Shown here: positions 7,278 to 15,573 of the stretch, in pieces | Position numbering within the stretch: the stretch's first letter is position 1 | How the letters are laid out: the number at the start of each line of letters is the position of its first letter | Assembly: GCA_016714935.1 (NCBI GenBank) | Contig: JADKBU010000007.1 | Location: forward strand, 58,990-122,989 | Direction of reading: 5' to 3' | Length of the DNA: 64,000 nt | Source: Candidatus Accumulibacter propinquus | Lineage (GTDB): Bacteria; Pseudomonadota; Gammaproteobacteria; Burkholderiales; Rhodocyclaceae | Position numbers and translations under genes: made by a program | The notes under the pieces: model-generated | Databases searched by the model: none | The model's input: only the letters and a program-made list of their open reading frames with translations | What the model was told of the DNA's origin: nothing

Positions 7278-9019
7278 TCGGTGGGGTGCTCCGGTATTGT
7301 CAGGGCTTCCGGGGGGGAGCCTGCCGGCTGGGCGGCCGAAGTCAGTAGCGCCAGCCGTCTGGCCTCGATGGCGGCAATCTCCTGCTTCTGTTCGGCGGTC
7401 AGTTGTTCGGTGTTGCGGGGGAGCACCGCTGCGCGCTGGGCACGGGCGCGTTCCATCGCGGCGGCAATCTTGGCTTTCCTGACCGCCTCGGCGTCGGTCG
7501 CCGGCGCCGCCTCAGCAGCCGGCAACGCCGCAGACGTGACCGTCTCGGCTTGCGCCGGTGCAACCTTCTTCTCTGAGGTCCTGGCGGCAGCAGCCTTGGC
7601 CAATCGCTCGGCTTTCTCGGCCTGCTCGCGCTCGGCACGCGCGTTGCGCAGTTCGAAACGCGCCTTGGCGGCGTCCGCAGCCTGCTTTTCCTTCTCGCGC
7701 GACCAGATTTCACTCTTGGCAAAGCGGAAGTACTGCACCAGCGGAATGTGCGATGGGCAGACGTAGCTGCAACAACCACATTCGATGCAGTCGAAGATAT
7801 GGTATTCCTGAGTCTTCCCGAAGTTCCGGGCGCGCGCGAACCAGTACAGTTCAAAGGGTTGCAACTCGTGCGGACAAACGTCGGCGCAGGCGCCGCAACG
7901 GATGCACGGCATCTCCGGCGGGTTCGGCGGAAACAGGTTCGGCGAACCCGCGATGATGCAGTTCGTAGCCTTGACCACCGGCGCCGCGAGGTCACCGATT
8001 TCAAAGCCCATCATCGGCCCGCCCATCAGATAGCGGCTGGTGTCGGCTTTCGGCTTGCCGAGCGCGACCACATCCCGCATCGGGGTACCGAGTAACACTT
8101 CCCAGTTGCGCGGCTGTTCGACATTGCCGGTCAGGGTGACGATGCGTGAAATCACCGGCTCACCATGGGCCAGTGCACGATAGGCGGTATAGGCCGTGGC
8201 CACGTTGAAACACTGCACACCGAGCTCGGTCGAGCGCTTGCTGGCCGGAACTTCCTTGCCGGTAAGCACACGGATCAACTGCTTGGCGCCGCCGGCCGGA
8301 TAGCGTGTCGGGACGGCAACCACTTCATGGTCCTCGCCAAGGCGCCGCACCGCGAGCTGCATGGCGGCAACGGCTTCGGGCTTGTTGTCCTCGATACCGA
8401 TCAGCACTCTTCGGGCCGCCAGCAGGTCACGGAAGATGGCGGCGCCGCGCACGATCTCCTCGGCACGCTCGCGCATCAGCAGGTCGTCGCAGGTCATGAA
8501 AGGCTCGCACTCGGCGCCATTGATCACCAGGTGTTCGACGGGCACGGTGCGGGCCGCGGTCAGCTTGGCATGGCTCGGAAAAACAGCCCCGCCAAGGCCC
8601 ACGACGCCCGCGTCGCGCAGCAGCTCGCGCACACGTTCGGGAGCCAGACTGCGGTGGTCGAGCGGCGTACGGGCAATCCACTGCTCACGACCATCCGGCT
8701 CGATGACCACCGACAAGGTCGGCAAGCCGGAAGGATGCGCGGCCACATGCTGCTCGACAGCCAGCACGGTGCCGGACGTCGGCGCATGCACCGCTGCCGA
8801 CATCCAGCCGTCGGCAGCACCGATCACCTGCCCTTTGAGCACCTGTTCACCGGCCTGCACCAGAGGATTCGGCGCACCGCCGAGACTCTGGTGGAGCGGC
8901 ACGTACAAGCGTAACGGCATCGGCACCTGACCAATCGGCGACTGCACCGAAGGCGCCTTGCGGGTCTGTGGCTTGACGCCCCCCTTGAAACTGAACAGTT
9001 GCTGCAACATTCCGGGCAA
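7274..9019 (-). CDS. rnfC: Electron transport complex subunit RnfC/RsxC
   Basis: 581-residue peripheral subunit that carries the NADH/FMN site and two 4Fe-4S clusters. The Gly-rich nucleotide loop VVGLGGAVFPSHAKL is at about residues 140-154. The cluster motifs are CIRCGACADVCP and CIECGCCSYVCP around residues 370-420. After about residue 440 comes an Ala/Glu/Lys-rich, coiled-coil-prone extension (repeated KAxR, ERAxAEK units), a common feature of proteobacterial RnfC, here roughly 130 residues. Starts one base after rnfB ends. Confidence 0.96.
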   Translation of the reverse strand: MPGMLQQLFSFKGGVKPQTRKAPSVQSPIGQVPMPLRLYVPLHQSLGGAPNPLVQAGEQVLKGQVIGAADGWMSAAVHAPTSGTVLAVEQHVAAHPSGLPTLSVVIEPDGREQWIARTPLDHRSLAPERVRELLRDAGVVGLGGAVFPSHAKLTAARTVPVEHLVINGAECEPFMTCDDLLMRERAEEIVRGAAIFRDLLAARRVLIGIEDNKPEAVAAMQLAVRRLGEDHEVVAVPTRYPAGGAKQLIRVLTGKEVPASKRSTELGVQCFNVATAYTAYRALAHGEPVISRIVTLTGNVEQPRNWEVLLGTPMRDVVALGKPKADTSRYLMGGPMMGFEIGDLAAPVVKATNCIIAGSPNLFPPNPPEMPCIRCGACADVCPHELQPFELYWFARARNFGKTQEYHIFDCIECGCCSYVCPSHIPLVQYFRFAKSEIWSREKEKQAADAAKARFELRNARAEREQAEKAERLAKAAAARTSEKKVAPAQAETVTSAALPAAEAAPATDAEAVRKAKIAAAMERARAQRAAVLPRNTEQLTAEQKQEIAAIEARRLALLTSAAQPAGSPPEALTIPEHPTE

Positions 9020-9020
9020 C

Positions 9021-9563
9021 TCAGGCCGCCCGCTTGATTTCGATCACCGGATATTTCCATTTCCAGTTGTCAATGTTTTCGGCGATCGGCTGCATGAAGA
9101 TACACTCGACCGGACAGGGCTTGACGCACAGTTCACAGCCCGTGCACAGCGGCTCGACGATGGTGTGCATCTGCTTGGCAGCTCCGACGATGGCATCCAC
9201 CGGACAGGCCTGGATACACAATGTGCAGCCGATGCAGGTCTGTTCGTCGATGAATGCCACCTGCTTCGGCTTCTCCTCAGCCTCCAGCGGCTTGACTTCG
9301 CGACCGAGCAGATCGGCCAGCTTGCGCACCCCATCGATGCCGCCAGGGGGGCACAGGTTGATCTCCGCCTCGCCGGCAGAAATGGCTGCGGCGTACGGTT
9401 TGCAACCCGGATAACCGCACTGGCCGCACTGCGTCTGCGGCAGGATGGCTTCGATCTTTTCGACCAGCGGGTCGCCTTCGACCTTGAACCTGATCGACGC
9501 ATAGCCGAGCGCAGCACCCAGCACGACGGCGCCCAGCGCCATGATCGCCAGGGTGGTGATCAT
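9021..9563 (-). CDS. rnfB: Electron transport complex subunit RnfB/RsxB (ferredoxin-type)
   Basis: 180 residues: an N-terminal membrane anchor (residues 3-22), then a cysteine motif CGQCGYPGCKPYAAAI for one 4Fe-4S cluster and two ferredoxin-type motifs, CIGCTLCIQACP and CTGCELCVKPCP. It is the entry or exit point for ferredoxin electrons. The ATG at 9563 overlaps the rnfA stop (ATGA). A conserved GG motif (CPPGGIDGV) lies just after the first cluster. Confidence 0.96.
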   Translation of the reverse strand: MITTLAIMALGAVVLGAALGYASIRFKVEGDPLVEKIEAILPQTQCGQCGYPGCKPYAAAISAGEAEINLCPPGGIDGVRKLADLLGREVKPLEAEEKPKQVAFIDEQTCIGCTLCIQACPVDAIVGAAKQMHTIVEPLCTGCELCVKPCPVECIFMQPIAENIDNWKWKYPVIEIKRAA

Positions 9564-10144
9564 TGATACTTGTCCAGCCCGGCAAAACCCATGAAAGCCA
9601 GGCTCATCAGCCCGGCGGTGACCATGGCAATGGCCGTACCACGAAAACAGGTCGGCACATCGGCGCCCTCGACGCGTTCGCGGATACCCGCAAAGAGCAC
9701 GAGGACCAGCGAAAAGCCGATCGCGCTGGCGGCACCAAAGAGAAGAGACTCGACGAAGTTGTATTTGTTGGCCACGTTCAGCAACGGCACCCCGAGGACC
9801 GCGCAGTTGGTGGTGATCAGCGGCAGGTAAATGCCGAGCACCTGGTGCAGCAGGGGGCTGGTCTTCTGGATCACCATCTCGGTGAGCTGGACGATGGCGG
9901 CAATGGTGACGATGAAGGACAAGGTCCGCAGGTACTCCAGCCCGAAGGGCATCAACAGGTAGTGGTCGATGACGTAGCTGGCACCGGTGGCGACGGTGAG
10001 CACGAAGGTCGTCGCCGCGCCCATGCCGAAAGCCGTCTCCAGCTTTTTGGAGACGCCCATGAACGGGCACAGGCCGAGAATCCTGACCAGGACAACGTTA
10101 TTGACCAGGACAGCGCCGATGATGATGAACAGATAGTGGGTCAT
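9560..10144 (-). CDS. rnfA: Electron transport complex subunit RnfA/RsxA
   Basis: 194-residue six-span membrane subunit and first gene of the rnf run. The diagnostic text is VLVNNVVLVRILGLCPFMGVSKK near the N-terminus and YLPLITTNCAVLG in the fourth span; both cysteine-containing segments mirror RnfE. I use the ATG at 10144 (MTHYLFIIIG); the longer frame adds nine non-hydrophobic residues with no family support. A plausible promoter lies 40-70 bases upstream. Confidence 0.96.
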   Translation of the reverse strand: MTHYLFIIIGAVLVNNVVLVRILGLCPFMGVSKKLETAFGMGAATTFVLTVATGASYVIDHYLLMPFGLEYLRTLSFIVTIAAIVQLTEMVIQKTSPLLHQVLGIYLPLITTNCAVLGVPLLNVANKYNFVESLLFGAASAIGFSLVLVLFAGIRERVEGADVPTCFRGTAIAMVTAGLMSLAFMGFAGLDKYQ

Positions 10145-10185
10145 GGCTCGCGTGAGCAGGAGGCAGTGCACTCCAGGGCGCTGCG

Positions 10186-10214
10186 ATTATCCCTTGTCAG
10201 GTGCGCGCATACAA
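10186..10214 (-). promoter_or_regulatory. Candidate sigma-70 promoter for the rnf operon
   Basis: Read on the minus strand: TTGTAT (10214-10209), 17 bases, GATAAT (10191-10186), in the 97-base gap between pyrD and rnfA. The -10 matches five of six consensus bases and the spacer is ideal. It would give a leader of about 35 bases. Confidence 0.5.
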
Positions 10215-10241
10215 CCACGTTATGCGTACCGCTATCGGAAC

Positions 10242-11279
10242 TCAAACACGGTGTTGCCTGGCGATCGCAGCAGCCGCTTCTGCGACCAGTTCGGGGCCGC
10301 GGTAGATGAAGCCCGTATACAACTGCACCAACCGCGCACCAGCGGCGATTTTCGCCGCAGCATCAGCACCGCTGAGGATGCCGCCGACGCCGATGATCGG
10401 CACTTCGCCGGCCAGGGCAATGGCCAGTTTGTTGAGGACCGCATTTGACATCGCCAGGAGCGGTGCGCCGGACAGACCACCCGCCTGCTCGGCGTTAGGC
10501 AAGCCTTCGACGCCGACGCGCGCAAGCGTGGTATTGGTGGCGATGACGCCGTCCATGCGATGCCGGCAAAGCAGCGCTGCAATCGCATCGACTTGCGAGT
10601 CGTCAAGGTCCGGGGCAATTTTCAATGCCAGCGGCACATACTTGCCATGCCGATCGGCGAGCCGGGACTGCTGGCTTTTCAGGCTTCCGAGAAGGGCATC
10701 GAGCGCTTCGTCGCGCTGTAATTCACGCAGATTCCTGGTGTTTGGGCTGGAGACATTGACCGTCACGTAACTGGCCGCGGCATAGACGCGTTCGAGACAG
10801 AATAGATAGTCGTCGGCGGCCTTGTCGATCGGGGTATCAAAGTTCTTGCCGATATTGATGCCCAGGATGCCACCACGGCGCGGGAAATCGGCAGCGTCGA
10901 CATGGGCCAGCAGTTGGTCAACGCCGTCGTTGTTGAAACCCATGCGATTGATGATTGCCTGTCTTTCCGGAATGCGGAACAGGCGCGGTCGGGGATTCCC
11001 GGGCTGCGGACGCGGGGTGATGGTGCCGATCTCGATGAAGCCGAAACCAAGCGCGGCCAGCGCGTCGATGTGTTCGCCGTTCTTGTCCACACCGGCGGCC
11101 AGGCCAACCGGATTGGGGAAATTGATCCCCATGACCGGCACCGGATCCGGCGGCACCGGCCTGGCCACCAGGCAGGTCGCTCCCGCTGCCTTGAGCCAGT
11201 CGACGCCAGCCATGCCGATGCCGTGCGCGGTTTCGGGGTCTAGGGTAAACAACAACTGGCGCAGCACGGAATACAACAT
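10242..11279 (-). CDS. pyrD: Dihydroorotate dehydrogenase (quinone), class 2
   Basis: 345 residues; oxidises dihydroorotate to orotate with a membrane quinone as acceptor, the fourth step of UMP synthesis. The N-terminal amphipathic helix pair (about residues 1-35, LRQLLFTLDPETAHGIGMAGVDWL) is the membrane/quinone tunnel that marks class 2. The FMN barrel includes NRMGFNNDGVD, VNVSSPNTRNLRELQ with the catalytic serine, NTTLAR, GGLSGAPL and the phosphate-binding GVGGILSG. Ends 97 bases before rnfA on the same strand. Confidence 0.97.
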   Translation of the reverse strand: MLYSVLRQLLFTLDPETAHGIGMAGVDWLKAAGATCLVARPVPPDPVPVMGINFPNPVGLAAGVDKNGEHIDALAALGFGFIEIGTITPRPQPGNPRPRLFRIPERQAIINRMGFNNDGVDQLLAHVDAADFPRRGGILGINIGKNFDTPIDKAADDYLFCLERVYAAASYVTVNVSSPNTRNLRELQRDEALDALLGSLKSQQSRLADRHGKYVPLALKIAPDLDDSQVDAIAALLCRHRMDGVIATNTTLARVGVEGLPNAEQAGGLSGAPLLAMSNAVLNKLAIALAGEVPIIGVGGILSGADAAAKIAAGARLVQLYTGFIYRGPELVAEAAAAIARQHRV

Positions 11280-11326
11280 GCGCGCATTTTACCGCATCGC
11301 AGCGGACAACGCCTCGCTTGCGGGCT

Positions 11327-12220
11327 CTAGCGCACGCTGAGGACGCGGCGCGGCCGCAGGTTCCCCACTTCATCGACCTCGCCGAGGCCGAGCAGGCACG
11401 CGTCGGCATAGACTCGGCATCGCCCGGGGAGTGCGGCAGTAGTGACCGGATTTCCGTGCACAAAACGTAACCCCGCCGGCCCATCGAGAGATACCGCCGG
11501 CAGACTCTGCAGCAGCGTATCTGGCGCCAATAGCCAGGCCGCACGATCGGACTCCGGCATTTCGGCAAGCTGATCGAGGGTCACCGCGTCGACAATCGAC
11601 AACGCGCCGACCGCGACTCGTCGCAAGGCGGTCAGGTGCGCAGCACTTGCGAGCGCAGCCCCGAGATCCTCGGCCAGGCTGCGCACATAGGTACCCTTGC
11701 TGCAGGCGATGCGCAAGCGACAGCGGTCGCCCGAAAAATTCAGCAACCGCAACTCGTGTACCGTCACCTCACGCGCCTCGCGCTCGACTTCGATACCCTG
11801 GCGGGCCAGCTCGTAGAGCGGTCTGCCATCGCGCTTCAGCGCCGAGTACATCGGCGGAATCTGGCGAATCGGCCCACGGAAACGGTGCAGAGCGGCTGCG
11901 AGTTCGCTCTCTCCAAAATCCACCGGACAGCGCATGATCACCGCCCCGTCGGCGTCACCGGTGTCGGTCCTGACCCCGAACTGGAGTTCGGCTTCATAGG
12001 TCTTGTCGGCCGCGAGCAGGTCGACCGAGAACTTGGTGGCTTCACCGAAACAAAGCGGCAGCAGACCGCTGGCCAGAGGATCGAGCGTCCCGGTGTGCCC
12101 CGCCTTGGCCGCAGAAAAGAGACGCCGTGCGGCCTGCAACGCCGAGTTCGACGACATGCCGGTCGGCTTGTCCAGCAGCAGCACGCCATCCACGCGCCGC
12201 CAGGCCTTCCTGGCGGTCAA
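11327..12220 (-). CDS. truB: tRNA pseudouridine(55) synthase TruB
   Basis: 297 residues; makes pseudouridine 55 in the T-arm of tRNAs. The catalytic aspartate is in HTGTLDPLASGLLPL (about residues 41-55). KDSYE-like and KGTYVRSLAEDLG motifs are present, and a C-terminal PUA-like domain begins near residue 240. The start is a TTG two bases after the rbfA stop, so translation probably depends on rbfA. Last gene of the rimP-nusA-infB-rbfA-truB operon. Confidence 0.96.
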   Translation of the reverse strand: MTARKAWRRVDGVLLLDKPTGMSSNSALQAARRLFSAAKAGHTGTLDPLASGLLPLCFGEATKFSVDLLAADKTYEAELQFGVRTDTGDADGAVIMRCPVDFGESELAAALHRFRGPIRQIPPMYSALKRDGRPLYELARQGIEVEREAREVTVHELRLLNFSGDRCRLRIACSKGTYVRSLAEDLGAALASAAHLTALRRVAVGALSIVDAVTLDQLAEMPESDRAAWLLAPDTLLQSLPAVSLDGPAGLRFVHGNPVTTAALPGRCRVYADACLLGLGEVDEVGNLRPRRVLSVR

Positions 12221-12221
12221 T

Positions 12222-12599
12222 TCAGGCCTGATGGTCTTGATCCGAGATCGCCACGGCCTCGCTGATCAGCTTCGACAACTGCGCGCCGCGTTCCAGCGAT
12301 TCGTCGAACACGAAATGCAGTTGTGGCGTCATGTGAATGCTGATGCGCTTGCCCAACTCGCTGCGCAGAAATCCTGCGGCCTTTTCCAGGCCCTCCTGCA
12401 CCGATTCGAGAGTGTCGCTGCCGGCGAGGCTACTGAAGAAGATTTTGGCGTGCGCGTAGTCGGGACTCACCTGCACATCGGTCAGACTGATCATCCCGAC
12501 GCGCGGGTCCCGGAGTTCGGTCCGGATCACCTCGGCAAGTTCACGCCGAATTTGTTCGGCAATCCGGTCCCGTCGGGAAAACCCCCTGTTGGTAGCCAC
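12222..12599 (-). CDS. rbfA: 30S ribosome-binding factor RbfA
   Basis: 125 residues; assists late 16S rRNA maturation and cold adaptation. It has the typical RRDRIAEQIRRELAEVI N-terminus and the KH-like fold with the strands DPRVGMISLTDVQVSPDYAHAKIFFS. The start is GTG immediately abutting the infB TAA stop, so reinitiation is likely. Standard operon position between infB and truB. Confidence 0.96.
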   Translation of the reverse strand: MATNRGFSRRDRIAEQIRRELAEVIRTELRDPRVGMISLTDVQVSPDYAHAKIFFSSLAGSDTLESVQEGLEKAAGFLRSELGKRISIHMTPQLHFVFDESLERGAQLSKLISEAVAISDQDHQA

Positions 12600-15554
12600 T
12601 TACAGCGTCCTGGCAACTTCCGTGACGTCATACACTTCGAGTTGGTCGCCCTCCTCGTAGGCACTGAAATTCTTCAGTGAGAGGCCGCATTCAAAGCCCC
12701 CGCGAACCTCCCTGACGTCCTCCTTGAAACGCTTCAAGGACTCGATTTCGCCATCCCAGACGACGATGTGGTTGCGCAGCAGACGCGCACGCGAGCTCCG
12801 CTTGATCACTCCTTCAAGCACGTAGCAGCCGGCGATGGTGCCGATGCGGGTGGCGCGGAACACCTGCCTGATCTCGACCAGACCGGTGATGTCCTCCCGC
12901 TTCTCGGGTGAAAGCATGCCGGACAGTGCAGCCTTCACTTCATCCACCGCGTCGTAGATGATGTTGTAGTAGCGGATATCGACGCCGGCGGTTTCTGCCG
13001 CCTTGCGTGCACCGGCGTCGGCACGCGTATTGAAGCCGATGATGACCGCCTTCGAAGCCTGCGCCAGATGGACGTCGGACTCGCTGATCGCGCCCACCGC
13101 CGCGTGAATGACGTTGACCTTGACTTCGCCGGTCGACAACTTCTGCAGGGACTGCACCAGTGCTTCCTGGGAGCCCTGTACGTCGGCCTTGATGATCAGT
13201 GCCAGAACCTTGGCTTCCGCTTCCGTCATCTGATCGAGAATGCTCTCGAGATTCGCTGCCTGCTTGGTTGCCAGTTTGACATCGCGATACTTGCCCTGAC
13301 GGAACAGGGCGATCTCGCGCGCCTTGCGCTCGTCCGCCAATACCACGGCTTCCTGCCCGGCAGCCGGGACATCCGAGAGACCCAGGATTTCGACCGGAAT
13401 CGACGGACCGGCCTCCTTGATGACCTTGCCGTTTTCGTCGAGCATCGCCCGTACCCGACCAAACACCTGGCCGGCAAGCAACACGTCACCCTGGCGCAGC
13501 GTTCCGGACAGCACCAGCATCGTGGCCACTGGCCCGCGCCCACGGTCCAGGCGGGCCTCGATGATCAGGCCCTTGGCCGGCGCATTCCTCGGCGCCTTCA
13601 ATTCCAGTACCTCGGCCTGCAGCAGGACGTTTTCGAGCAGTTCGTCGATACCCACGCCGGTCTTGGCCGAGACACTGACGAAGGGGGCGTCGCCGCCATA
13701 TTCCTCCGGCACCACTTGTTCGCCAACCAACTCCTGTTTCACCCGCTCGGGCTGAGCTCCCGGTTTGTCAATCTTGTTCACTGCCACCACGATCGGCACT
13801 CCGGCCGCTTTCGCATGGTGAATCGCTTCCCGAGTCTGCGGCATCACGCCGTCGTCGGCCGCCACCACCAGAATGACCAGGTCGGTGGCCTTGGCCCCGC
13901 GTGCGCGCATGGCGGTAAACGCCTCGTGACCCGGCGTGTCGAGGAAAGTCACCATGCCGCGGTCGGTCTGCACATGATAGGCACCGATGTGCTGGGTAAT
14001 GCCACCCGCCTCGCCACTGGCGACGCGGGTACGGCGAATATAGTCGAGCAAGGATGTCTTGCCATGGTCGACGTGTCCCATCACCGTGACCACCGGGGCT
14101 CGCGACTCAAGCGGAACGTCTTTCTGCTCAGCGGAGCTGTCATCCAGGAAGGCATCGGGATCGTCGAGCTTGGCCGCGAAAGCCTTGTGACCCATTTCTT
14201 CGACGATGATCATCGCCGTTTCCTGATCGAGTGCCTGATTGATGGTCACCATCGAGCCCATCTTCATCAGTGCCCTGATCACTTCGGTTGCCTTGACCGC
14301 CATCTTGTGCGCCAGGTCGGCGACCGAGATGGTTTCGGGCACGTACACCTGATGAACCACCGGATCGACCGGCAACTGGAAGGAATGCTGCTCGTCCTCG
14401 TCGCCGCCGCCGCGACCCGCTCGCTTGCCATGCTTGCTGTCTCGCCAGCCAGTGCCACCGGTCGCGCCGCGCGTCTTCAGTCCGGGCCGCTTGTTGGCCC
14501 CTTCACTCTTCCACTGGCCTTTTTTGTCTGCCACCTTCTTTTCGGGCGCTTTCTTGTCCGGCACCTTCTTGTCGGTGGTCGCTGGCTTGGCCACCGGCTT
14601 GTGCAGCGTCTTGTCTTCCGTTGGCCGATCACTCGCCGTCTGTGCGGCAACCTGCTTGGCAACCCCCGCGGCCTTGGCGGCGATCGCCTTTTCTTCCGCA
14701 TCCTGCTTCAGTCGAGCGAGATCGGCGCTGCGTTGCTGCTTGCTCTTGAACTCGGCCTCCTGCAGGGCACGCAGTTCGGCGTTGCGCCGCTCTTCCTCGG
14801 CGCGCAGTCGCTGCTGTTCTTCACCAATGATCGAGGCGCGCGTCACCACCTTCTTGGCGCCCGCCCTGGCGTCGGGTGCAGCGACTGCTGGCTCGATTCT
14901 CGTATCGGCGGCTATGGCAGCGCCACGCACCGGTGCGTCGGCAGTTGCCTTGCCCTTACCCTTGCCCCTGACGTCACTCGGCGGCGCCGTTTTCACTTCG
15001 ACAGCGGGCACGGCCCGAACTTCGACCACGGGCTCCACTGCCTTCACTTCGACAATCGGTACTGCCTTGGCTTCAACCAGGGGCACAGCTTTCACTTCGC
15101 TGGGTGGCGCCGTCTTGACTTCAACGGCCGGCTCGACTCTCGTTTCGACCACGGCTTCGGCTCTGGTTTCAGCCACCGCCTCGGCGGCAACGACCACCGC
15201 TTCGGGCACTGCCGGAAGCGGCTGCCCGGGGGAACGTTCGGCACGCACCTCGGAGACATCCCGTTTGACGAGAACGCGCTTCTTGCGCACCTCGACCTGC
15301 ACCGTATGCGATTTTCCGTGCGCGTCGTGAGATCTGATCTCGGTCGTTTCCTTGCGTGTCAGGGTGATCTTGGTCTTGGCGTCCGCCGGCCCATGCGATC
15401 GACGCAGATACTCCAGCAACCTGGATTTGTCCTGCTCGGACAGCAGATCGTCTGCCTGCTTCTTGGCCACACCGGCTTTCTGCAATTGCTCGAGCAACGC
15501 CCCAGCCGGCATCTTGAGCTGGGTCGCAAATTGGGCAACACTTGTTTGCGCCAT
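12600..15554 (-). CDS. infB: Translation initiation factor IF-2
   Basis: 984 residues. N-terminal IF2-N domain (MAQTSVAQFATQLKMP, residues 1-55), then a long low-complexity linker (about 60-390) with a run of VEVKAVP-type repeats and Ala/Lys/Glu coiled-coil text. The G domain follows: VMGHVDHGKT (G1), GGITQHIG (switch I), DTPGHEAF (G3), NKIDKP (G4), then the IF2 C-terminal domains that hold initiator tRNA. The ATG at 15554 starts the canonical IF2-N; the frame extends 13 codons upstream without support. It sits 19 bases after nusA. Confidence 0.97.
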   Translation of the reverse strand: MAQTSVAQFATQLKMPAGALLEQLQKAGVAKKQADDLLSEQDKSRLLEYLRRSHGPADAKTKITLTRKETTEIRSHDAHGKSHTVQVEVRKKRVLVKRDVSEVRAERSPGQPLPAVPEAVVVAAEAVAETRAEAVVETRVEPAVEVKTAPPSEVKAVPLVEAKAVPIVEVKAVEPVVEVRAVPAVEVKTAPPSDVRGKGKGKATADAPVRGAAIAADTRIEPAVAAPDARAGAKKVVTRASIIGEEQQRLRAEEERRNAELRALQEAEFKSKQQRSADLARLKQDAEEKAIAAKAAGVAKQVAAQTASDRPTEDKTLHKPVAKPATTDKKVPDKKAPEKKVADKKGQWKSEGANKRPGLKTRGATGGTGWRDSKHGKRAGRGGGDEDEQHSFQLPVDPVVHQVYVPETISVADLAHKMAVKATEVIRALMKMGSMVTINQALDQETAMIIVEEMGHKAFAAKLDDPDAFLDDSSAEQKDVPLESRAPVVTVMGHVDHGKTSLLDYIRRTRVASGEAGGITQHIGAYHVQTDRGMVTFLDTPGHEAFTAMRARGAKATDLVILVVAADDGVMPQTREAIHHAKAAGVPIVVAVNKIDKPGAQPERVKQELVGEQVVPEEYGGDAPFVSVSAKTGVGIDELLENVLLQAEVLELKAPRNAPAKGLIIEARLDRGRGPVATMLVLSGTLRQGDVLLAGQVFGRVRAMLDENGKVIKEAGPSIPVEILGLSDVPAAGQEAVVLADERKAREIALFRQGKYRDVKLATKQAANLESILDQMTEAEAKVLALIIKADVQGSQEALVQSLQKLSTGEVKVNVIHAAVGAISESDVHLAQASKAVIIGFNTRADAGARKAAETAGVDIRYYNIIYDAVDEVKAALSGMLSPEKREDITGLVEIRQVFRATRIGTIAGCYVLEGVIKRSSRARLLRNHIVVWDGEIESLKRFKEDVREVRGGFECGLSLKNFSAYEEGDQLEVYDVTEVARTL

Positions 15555-15573
15555 ATGTATTCCTCTTTCCCGC

